Assembly (NCBI GenBank): GCA_019636235.1
Contig: JAHBXW010000008.1
Span: 62,001 to 126,000, forward strand
Direction: 5' to 3'
Length of the DNA: 64,000 bases
Source: Planctomyces sp.
GTDB taxonomy: Bacteria > Planctomycetota > Planctomycetia > Planctomycetales > Planctomycetaceae
Shown here in pieces: positions 58,274 to 64,000 of this stretch. The position numbers were made by a program, and so were the translations under genes. The notes beneath the pieces are model-generated. The model was not told the DNA's origin. It did no database searches and saw only the letters and a program-made list of their open reading frames with translations. The first letter of the stretch is position 1. Each line of letters starts with the position of its first letter.

Positions 58274-59584
58274 GCCCGCCAGATCCGCGGCGGCGGGCGC
58301 ACGCTGCCGGCCACGCGCCAGCGCCCAGCGCGGTCGGACCAGCCGCCACCCAATCCCCAGCACGCACGCTCCCAGCGGCGGCAGACACGACCAGGCCGCG
58401 ATCGTCCGCCAGTCCCGGCGCGGCGGCAGCGAATAGAACTCCATCCGGTCGGAATACGCCAACACCATGCCGCTGGACACGTGCACCGGCGCCACGTCCG
58501 GATCAATCTGGCCCAGCACCCGGTTGGAACGCACGTCCACGATCTGCTGCACCGTCCGCTGCGAGGGCATCCACACCTCGACCATTGAGGCCAGCAGGGG
58601 CGGCGCGACGCGTTCGATCCAGCCCGGCATCCGCGGCCGCGGGCGGTACACATGTTCGACGATGTAGTCCTCGTGGCCGCTCGTGCGCCGGAAAGCGTGC
58701 CCGGGCGCCTGGGGGGGCATGTCCGTCAGCGCCCGGCCGTCCGCCAGGCGCCAGCGCACCGTCTGCACGCTCCCCGAGGCGTCCAGTTGATCCAGATGCA
58801 GCTCGTCGCCGTCCGCCCCGATCCGGAATGGCTGCCGCGTGACGGGCACGTCCCACAGCACCGCGCCGGTCTCGACGGAGCACACGCACGTCTCCTTCCA
58901 GGTCGTCACCACGGCGTACGGGCAGTCCTCGGCCAGCACAATGTCCAGGGGCGGTTCGCCCAACACGTTCAGCAGGTCCATCGGGCGGCCGGAGTCGAGA
59001 TCCAGCAGCGCGCAGCCGTCGGTCGCGTACTCCGGGCCGTTCGTCGCGGTCCGGCAGGAGATGACGTTCCCTGAAATCGTCTTCGGATACCGGTACCCGT
59101 TCGCCGACCACACCTCTCGTCGCTCGGCGAGGTCCCGCAACCGCAGGATCGCGTCGTCGTTGTAAAGCAACTGGCGGCGGCCCGGCACCGACAGGATCGC
59201 CAGGATCCGGTCGACAGGCGGCAGGGTGTCGAGGCGCTCCCCGGTGCGGACGTCGACGACATGCAGCGCGCCGTCCCTGCGGAGCAGTCCGAGCCCATCC
59301 CGGGTCAGCTGGGGGAACTCGACCGCGTCATTGCCGTCGAAAGCCAGTTGCGTGCAGCGGCCGGAAGGGAACTCGTAGCGTTCCAGCGGCCCGCGCAGCG
59401 TCGGAAACCGTTCCCACGCGGCGGGCGTCGTCCGCCGACCCACCCAGATGCCGTCGTCAACGACGCCCAGCAGTTCGCGACTGCTGTCGAACCGGACGAT
59501 GTGCGAGGGGACGATGCCGACCAGGTCGTGGGAGACCCACGCCGCGGCGGCGATCCAGGCCAGCGAAATGCAGATCCAGCGCAC
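58250..59584 (-). CDS. Membrane-anchored beta-propeller-like protein of unknown function
   Basis: The 444-residue protein has an N-terminal hydrophobic segment (residues 3-20) and a second near the C-terminus (about 395-415), followed by an Arg/Ala-rich tail. Between them are repeated beta-strand units with Trp/Asp turns (GALHVVDVRTGERL, ILRLRDLAERREVWSANG, CVCSVETGAVLWDVP), as in WD40/PQQ-like propellers. Six cysteines are present. The repeats suggest a six- or seven-bladed domain outside the membrane. No close family is recognised. Confidence 0.72.
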   Translation of the reverse strand: MRWICISLAWIAAAAWVSHDLVGIVPSHIVRFDSSRELLGVVDDGIWVGRRTTPAAWERFPTLRGPLERYEFPSGRCTQLAFDGNDAVEFPQLTRDGLGLLRRDGALHVVDVRTGERLDTLPPVDRILAILSVPGRRQLLYNDDAILRLRDLAERREVWSANGYRYPKTISGNVISCRTATNGPEYATDGCALLDLDSGRPMDLLNVLGEPPLDIVLAEDCPYAVVTTWKETCVCSVETGAVLWDVPVTRQPFRIGADGDELHLDQLDASGSVQTVRWRLADGRALTDMPPQAPGHAFRRTSGHEDYIVEHVYRPRPRMPGWIERVAPPLLASMVEVWMPSQRTVQQIVDVRSNRVLGQIDPDVAPVHVSSGMVLAYSDRMEFYSLPPRRDWRTIAAWSCLPPLGACVLGIGWRLVRPRWALARGRQRAPAAADLAGSPAALPG

Positions 59585-59921
59585 TGCCCGCTCCCCGGAA
59601 GGTTCAGCGACAAGTGAACGCCATTCACAGGAAGATTAACGGCGGCAAGGCGGTGAGCGGTAGTCGGCGGGGACCGAAATCAGGGACTGCGGCTTCCGGG
59701 GGGGCGGGCCGAACGTCCCCCTGCGGAGGGCGAAACGGGGCTCGCGGAGGGGCCTGGAAGCTTCCACAGACTGCCCACAGTTTCTGAACATTCTTTGAAC
59801 ATGGGGCCTCCGCGGGCTCGTCGGCGGGGCTGAAAAAAATTCACACTTCGTTAACCCGTCGCTCGCAAAACACTTCCGACATGGGAGCCTGGTTCGCAGG
59901 TTGAAACCAAGGGGCGCGGGC

Positions 59922-59949
59922 TTGACGGGCTGAACTGAGGTCGTATAGT
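59922..59949 (+). promoter_or_regulatory. Promoter of nrdJ
   Basis: TTGACG (59922-59927), a 16-base spacer and TATAGT (59944-59949) form a strong sigma-70 promoter. Transcription would start near 59956, just ahead of the two NrdR-type boxes. Confidence 0.65.
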
Positions 59950-59963
59950 GCGACTTGGCGGTT

Positions 59964-60010
59964 ACACAATATCTAGGGCATCCGCCAAGTGGCCACACAA
60001 CCTGTTGTGT
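59964..60010 (+). promoter_or_regulatory. Pair of NrdR-box-like operators
   Basis: ACACAATATCTAGGGC (59964-59979) and ACACAACCTGTTGTGT (59995-60010) resemble the 16-base NrdR box (consensus near acaCwAtATaTwGtgt). Their starts are 31 bases apart, the three-turn spacing typical of NrdR boxes. The second box is a near-perfect palindrome extended to CCACACAA/TTGTGTGG. A 9-base inverted repeat ACTTGGCGG/CCGCCAAGT (59953-59961, 59982-59990) brackets the first box. The boxes lie just after the predicted start site, consistent with repression of nrdJ by NrdR. Confidence 0.68.
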
Positions 60011-60231
60011 GGAAAATCTGTTCACTTTCTGTATTTTTGTTCAGGTTTTTCGCTTCCTCGCCCGATCCCTTCCGTGTGTCGCCGCGATCGCCGCTGCGCC
60101 GCCCGATCGGGGCGCGACGAGGCCGCGACAGCGTTCGAATTCCGGCAGTTGTTCCGCCGTTCCCGCGGGCGACCCGCGTGCGGCGGTGATGTCCTGAAGT
60201 CTGTCTTCCCCTCGCAAGGAGCTGGTGCACG

Positions 60232-63200
60232 ATGCACGGCACGAATGGAGTTTCCGCGCCCGCTATGTCGACGTCCGTGACCCCTTCCGCCAGGCAGCAG
60301 CCGATGCGCGTGGCCCCGTATTTCTGTCCGGTCGACGCCGACCCCTTCGAGACCGTCGAATGGGAGAAGCGGACCGCGGCCATCAAGGATGAGAACGGCA
60401 AGGTTCTCTTCGAACAGGCCGACTGCGAGATCCCCAAAGACTGGAGCCCCCTCGCCACCAACGTCGTCGTCAGCAAGTACTTCTACGGCGAGCACCGCAC
60501 TCCCGAACGCGAACAGAGCGTCCGTCAGGTCATCCACCGCGTAGCCCGCACGATCGCCGACTGGGGCATCCAGGACGGCTACTTCGCCACCCGTCAGGAC
60601 GGCGAAACCTTCTACCGCGAACTGGCCTGGCTGTGCCTCCACCAGCATGGCGCGTTCAACAGCCCGGTCTGGTTCAACGTCGGGTTGTACCACCAGTACG
60701 GCGTCAAAGGCTCCGAGGGCAATTACCACTTCGATCCCGTCACCAAGGCCATCCACCGCCCCGAAACCCCCTACGAGTTCCCGCAGGGCTCGGCCTGCTT
60801 CATCCAGTCGGTCGACGACTCGATGACCGGCATCATGCGGCTGGCCACCAGCGAGGCCATGCTGTTCAAGTTCGGCTCGGGCACGGGGACCGATCTGTCG
60901 ACGATCCGCAGCTCGCGGGAGAAGTTGTCCGGCGGCGGCACGCCCTCGGGGCCGCTGTCGTTCATGCGGGTGTTCGACCAGATTGCCGCGGTCGTGAAGT
61001 CGGGAGGCAAGACCCGCCGCGCCGCGAAGATGCAGTCGTTGAAGGTCACGCACCCCGACATCCTCGAGTTCATCGAGTGCAAGTCGCGCGAGGAGAAGAA
61101 GGCCCGCACGCTGATCGACAGCGGCGAGTACGAGTCGAACTTCAACGGCGAGGCCTACTCGTCGATCATGTTCCAGAACGCGAACCTGTCGGTCCGCGTC
61201 ACGGACGAGTTCATGCAGGCCGCCGAGCAGGGGCGCGACTGGACGACCCGCTGGGTCACCGACGCCGCGCAGGCCGGCCCCACCTACAAGGCCAGCGACC
61301 TGCTGGACACCATGGCCGACGGCGCCTGGTACTGCGGCGATCCCGGCGTCCAGTACGACACCACCATCAACCGCTGGCACACCTGCAAGGCCTCGGGGCC
61401 CATCAACGCCTCGAACCCGTGCTCCGAGTACATGTTCCTCGACGACACGGCCTGCAACCTCTCCAGCATCAACCTCAAGAAGTGCCAGCGCGAGGACGGT
61501 TCGTTCGACGTCGACCGCTTCCGCCGGGCCTGCGCGATCTTCATCACGGCCCAGGAAATCCTCGTCGACCATGCCAGCTATCCCACGCCGGCCATCGCCG
61601 AGAACTCCCACCTGTACCGGCCCCTGGGGCTGGGCTTCGCCAACCTCGGCAGCCTGCTGATGTCGATGGGCATCCCCTACGACAGCGACTCCGGCCGCGG
61701 CATCTGCGGAGCCATCACCGCCCTCATGACGGGGCAGGCTTACCTCACCTCCAGCCGCATCGCCTCGCACCTGGGGCCGTTCGCCGGGTATCGGGAGAAC
61801 GAGTCCAGCATGCTGGACGTCATGCAGATGCACCGCGATTCCGTCGAGGGCATCGACCCGTCGTGTCCGGCGGAGCTCAAGGACGCCGCCCGCGTCGTCT
61901 GGAACGAGTGCCTGCAATCGGGGCGGCAGCACGGCTACCGCAATGCCCAGGCGACGGTGCTGGCCCCCACCGGCACCATCGCCTTCATGATGGACTGCGA
62001 CACCACCGGCATCGAGCCGGACATCGCGCTCATCAAGTACAAGCAGCTCGCCGGCGGCGGCATGTTGAAGATCATCAACCGCACCGTGCCGAAGTCGCTG
62101 GCCACGCTGGGCTACGATCAGCCGACGATCGACGGCATCCTGGCCTACCTGGAGCAGGAGGAAACGGTCGAAGGCGCCCCGGGCCTCAAGCCTGAACACC
62201 TCGCCGTGTTCGACTGCGCCTTTAAGGCCGCCAAGGGAACCCGCACGATCGCCTGGAAGGCGCACGTCACCATGATGGCCGCCGCCCAGCCGTTCCTGTC
62301 CGGCGCCATCTCCAAGACGGTCAACATGCCGTCGGACAGCACCATCGACGACGTCAAGCAGGCCTACATCGAAGGCTGGAAGCTCGGCCTCAAGGCGCTG
62401 GCGATTTACCGGGACGGCTCCAAGCAGAGCCAGCCTCTGGCGACCTCGAAAGAGGGGGACCGCAAAGGGAAGAAGGGCTCGGAAGAGCCGGTTCTCGCCG
62501 CCCAGCCGATCCGCCGCCGGTTGCCCGAGACCCGCAACTCGGTCACGCACAAGTTCTCCGTGGGCGGACACGAAGGGTACATCACGGTCGGCCTGTTCGA
62601 GGACGGGGCGCCCGGCGAACTGTTCATCACGATGGCCAAGGAAGGCTCGACGATCGGCGGCCTGATGGACGTCATCGGCACGCAGACTTCGATGGCCCTG
62701 CAGTACGGCGTGCCGCTGTCCGACCTGGTCAACAAGTTCAGCCACGCCCGGTTCGAGCCCAGCGGCTGGACGCCGAACCCGGACATCCCGCACGCGAAAT
62801 CGGTCGTGGACTACATCTTCCGGTGGCTGGGCATGCAGTTCGTGCCGGGCTTCCGGGAGAAAAACGCTCCCCGGCGGGAGGGGGAATACGGCGGGACGCC
62901 TACGGCCGGCGATTCCGCGGGCCCTAAGGTTCCCTCTCCCCAGGATGGGGCGAGGGAGGCCGCGAAGGACTCGACGGGGCCTGTCAGCAGCGAATCGGCG
63001 ACTGCGGTCGCTCTCCCGGTGCTGGCCGTGGCGGCGCCAGCCGCGCTGAACGGAACGAACGGCGTCCATGCGAACGGTCACGCGTCGAACGGGACCCACG
63101 CGGGCGCCCGGGGCGGCTCGGCCCTCGATGGCCCGCAGGTCCGCAGCCAGCAGTTCGCCCTGTTCCAGTCGGACGCGCCGGCCTGCGACAACTGCGGGGC

Positions 63201-63267
63201 GATCACCGTCCGCAACGGCAACTGCTACCTGTGCCACAACTGTGGGCAGAGCATGGGCTGTTCGTGA
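60232..63267 (+). CDS. nrdJ: Vitamin B12-dependent (class II) ribonucleotide reductase
   Basis: The 1011-residue enzyme makes deoxyribonucleotides using adenosylcobalamin and works with or without oxygen. ATG 60232 follows CAAGGAGC. Catalytic-barrel blocks are FNSPVWFNVG, FKFGSGTGTDLS, the active-site NPCSEY (Cys397), CNLSSINL, and the class II phosphate-binding loop APTGTIAFMMD (about 578-588). The C-terminus is a Cys-rich module, CDNCGAITVRNG plus CHNC and a final Cys1010, the redox/zinc tail of this subfamily. Between the barrel (ending about 875) and this tail lies a low-complexity linker of about 90 residues, part of which is encoded by a palindromic repeat (62926-62960). NrdR boxes precede the gene. 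Confidence 0.96.
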   Translation: MHGTNGVSAPAMSTSVTPSARQQPMRVAPYFCPVDADPFETVEWEKRTAAIKDENGKVLFEQADCEIPKDWSPLATNVVVSKYFYGEHRTPEREQSVRQVIHRVARTIADWGIQDGYFATRQDGETFYRELAWLCLHQHGAFNSPVWFNVGLYHQYGVKGSEGNYHFDPVTKAIHRPETPYEFPQGSACFIQSVDDSMTGIMRLATSEAMLFKFGSGTGTDLSTIRSSREKLSGGGTPSGPLSFMRVFDQIAAVVKSGGKTRRAAKMQSLKVTHPDILEFIECKSREEKKARTLIDSGEYESNFNGEAYSSIMFQNANLSVRVTDEFMQAAEQGRDWTTRWVTDAAQAGPTYKASDLLDTMADGAWYCGDPGVQYDTTINRWHTCKASGPINASNPCSEYMFLDDTACNLSSINLKKCQREDGSFDVDRFRRACAIFITAQEILVDHASYPTPAIAENSHLYRPLGLGFANLGSLLMSMGIPYDSDSGRGICGAITALMTGQAYLTSSRIASHLGPFAGYRENESSMLDVMQMHRDSVEGIDPSCPAELKDAARVVWNECLQSGRQHGYRNAQATVLAPTGTIAFMMDCDTTGIEPDIALIKYKQLAGGGMLKIINRTVPKSLATLGYDQPTIDGILAYLEQEETVEGAPGLKPEHLAVFDCAFKAAKGTRTIAWKAHVTMMAAAQPFLSGAISKTVNMPSDSTIDDVKQAYIEGWKLGLKALAIYRDGSKQSQPLATSKEGDRKGKKGSEEPVLAAQPIRRRLPETRNSVTHKFSVGGHEGYITVGLFEDGAPGELFITMAKEGSTIGGLMDVIGTQTSMALQYGVPLSDLVNKFSHARFEPSGWTPNPDIPHAKSVVDYIFRWLGMQFVPGFREKNAPRREGEYGGTPTAGDSAGPKVPSPQDGAREAAKDSTGPVSSESATAVALPVLAVAAPAALNGTNGVHANGHASNGTHAGARGGSALDGPQVRSQQFALFQSDAPACDNCGAITVRNGNCYLCHNCGQSMGCS
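62926..62960 (+). repeat. Palindromic repeat-like element read in frame within nrdJ
   Basis: TCCCTCTCCCC (62931-62941) and GGGGCGAGGGA (62947-62957) form an 11-base inverted repeat with one mismatch and a 5-base loop. Such CCCTCTCCC/GGGAGAGGG-type elements are characteristic of intergenic repeats, yet this one is in the coding region for the linker before the zinc tail. Confidence 0.5.
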
Positions 63268-63542
63268 CGAGCGTGATCAGGCGGCGAGCGGCTGGCGAAA
63301 TGCTGGCCGCCCGCCGGCTGCGAGACTCGGAACCGGCCGCGGCATGGATTTCGGAAGCGGCCCCGGGAGCGGCATTCGCCCCGGAAATCTGTGGCGTGAG
63401 ATTTTGATTGGATGAGGAAGTCGTCTGCCGGACGGCTGACGGAATAGCGCTAACGGCAGACTTGATCGCGCACCCCGGCGGAACGGATGACCGCTGGGGT
63501 GTCGTCGTTTGATCAGTTCCCACTCGCGCTGCAGTTTCGTAG

Positions 63543-63560
63543 GCCGGGTCTTGACCCGGC
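63543..63560. repeat. Palindromic repeat unit 1
   Basis: GCCGGGTC (63543-63550) and GACCCGGC (63553-63560) are perfect inverted arms around TT. The preceding bases are CGTAG, a context that recurs as CTACAG (on the opposite side) at unit 3. Confidence 0.55.
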
Positions 63561-63662
63561 GAGCCGTTGCAAACCGATGTCCCGAATCCGCGGGAAAGGG
63601 AAATGATTAGGCTGCATCCGAGGCAACCCGCGCTGACGTGGACGCCCATTCCCAAAGAACTC

Positions 63663-63680
63663 GCTGGGCCAAGGCCCAGC
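63663..63680. repeat. Palindromic repeat unit 2
   Basis: GCTGGGCC (63663-63670) and GGCCCAGC (63673-63680) are perfect inverted arms around AA, the same 8-2-8 geometry as unit 1. Confidence 0.55.
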
Positions 63681-63703
63681 CTGCGAATCGGCAGCATCGA
63701 GAA

Positions 63704-63730
63704 GGTGGGTCAGCGCAGGCTTGACCCACC
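63704..63730. repeat. Palindromic repeat unit 3
   Basis: GGTGGGTCA (63704-63712) and TGACCCACC (63722-63730) are perfect 9-base inverted arms around a 9-base loop that contains GCGCAGGCT. The same CAGCCTGC-like word follows unit 2 (63677-63684). Confidence 0.55.
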
Positions 63731-63836
63731 CTACAGCTACTGATCGTGCCGGCGACCTGCGCGACGGGCCGCACGCTTGCCCCCCGCAGGTCACCCACCG
63801 AGAATCCCGGTCGTCAGGTTCCGCCCCGAGGCGCCG

Positions 63837-64000
63837 ATGACTGTGGACCAGCGACTCGCATCCGATCGGTTCCCCCGTGCCTCGGCCTATCATCCCGCCT
63901 GGGTGCTGGCCGGAGTCAGCGGCGGGGCCAATCCGCTGTGGCTGACTGAGTGGCTCTGCGAGGCGATCGACCTGCGGAGGGGCATGCGCGTTCTGGACCT
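63837..64000 (+). CDS. SAM-dependent methyltransferase (3' truncated by the window)
   Basis: Fifty-four codons are visible from ATG 63837, too few to show the whole domain. The N-terminus RFPRASAYHPAWVLAG, then NPLWLTEWLCEAIDL, followed by RRGMRVLDL at the window edge, matches a group of class I methyltransferases in which GMRVLDLGCG is the SAM-binding strand and loop. The cyclopropane-synthase/ubiE-like family is likely. The substrate is unknown. The gene continues beyond 64000. Confidence 0.72.
   Translation, partial: MTVDQRLASDRFPRASAYHPAWVLAGVSGGANPLWLTEWLCEAIDLRRGMRVLD

Larger units (their letters stand above)
59585..60231. other. Long regulatory region upstream of nrdJ
   Basis: No gene is supported. 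The first part (59585-59920) includes a low-GC patch around 59770-59880 with TTCTGAACA and TTTGAACA in tandem. The promoter and two NrdR-type boxes lie at 59922-60012. From the predicted start site to the nrdJ ATG is a leader of about 275 bases. I see no cobalamin riboswitch motifs in it. Confidence 0.6.
63268..63836. other. Intergenic region with palindromic repeats
   Basis: No gene is supported. The first 250 bases show nothing notable. From 63543 on, three palindromic units of a GGGTC/GACCC or GGGCC/GGCCC type occur, annotated separately. Confidence 0.55.

Noticed and set aside
59956-60231. Cobalamin riboswitch in the nrdJ leader
   Set aside because: The long leader and the B12-dependent enzyme suggested it, but the B12-box core (GCCACTG-type and AGCCAGGAGACC-like words) is absent; the enzyme needs B12 and would not be expected to be repressed by it.
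62926-62960. Terminator inside nrdJ
   Set aside because: The palindrome has no T run and lies within an intact reading frame that continues to the conserved zinc tail.
60022-63237. 1071-codon open frame on the minus strand
   Set aside because: Fully antisense to nrdJ and rich in Val/Gly/Arg/Asp without motifs; a shadow.

Overview
The window is a high-GC bacterial chromosome segment that looks like a planctomycete (order Planctomycetales). The phylum-typical signs are a giant PVC-type cytochrome/beta-propeller protein with DUF1080 and FG-GAP modules, two DUF1559 prepilin-like proteins, a DUF1501 protein, many secreted proteins of unknown role, frequent GTG/TTG starts, and housekeeping operons broken into pieces. 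I cannot resolve the genus. There is no sign of a prophage, insertion sequence, CRISPR array, rRNA or tRNA.

Layout. 1-4144: two secreted trypsin-fold proteases, a heme lipoprotein and a VOC protein. 4512-6127: a promoter, a fluoride riboswitch and a CLC-F type fluoride/proton antiporter. 6219-8576: a secreted GH2 enzyme. 8833-9762: a STAS/HATPase partner-switching pair. 9967-17732: a complete-looking transcription unit for F-type ATP synthase (AtpZ-like, I, a, c, b, delta, alpha, gamma, beta) that ends in a terminator without an epsilon gene. 17824-29281: an SGNH hydrolase, two DUF1559 proteins, a PAS-GAF-receiver protein, a nitroreductase, DUF1501, secreted unknowns and MurJ. 29450-33983: an alpha/beta hydrolase, glutamate dehydrogenase, a PfkB kinase and ArgJ. 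34226-36560: secY and map, detached from ribosomal protein genes. 36857-44076: secreted unknowns, a SulP transporter and a LOG-type protein. 44254-49722: the 1822-residue PVC cytochrome fusion. 50027-53646: a PP-loop (asparagine-synthase-like) protein, half a transketolase, an anti-sigma-like protein and a lipoprotein. 53729-57095: rpsF-ssb-rplI-dnaB, lacking rpsR. 57161-59584: a methyltransferase and a membrane-anchored propeller-like protein. 59922-63267: the B12-dependent ribonucleotide reductase nrdJ behind a promoter with two NrdR-box-like sites. 63268-64000: palindromic repeats and the start of a SAM methyltransferase.

The strongest regulatory readings are the fluoride riboswitch/CLC-F unit (4514-6127) and the NrdR-type control region of nrdJ (59922-60012). 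I found no multi-gene cluster that looks like a wholly new system. The least explained items are the lone PP-loop protein (50027-51640), the Gly-rich/Trp-Asp-rich secreted TPR protein (37833-39839), a possible 36-residue basic protein (26426-26536), and repeat-derived sequence read in frame inside nrdJ (62926-62960).
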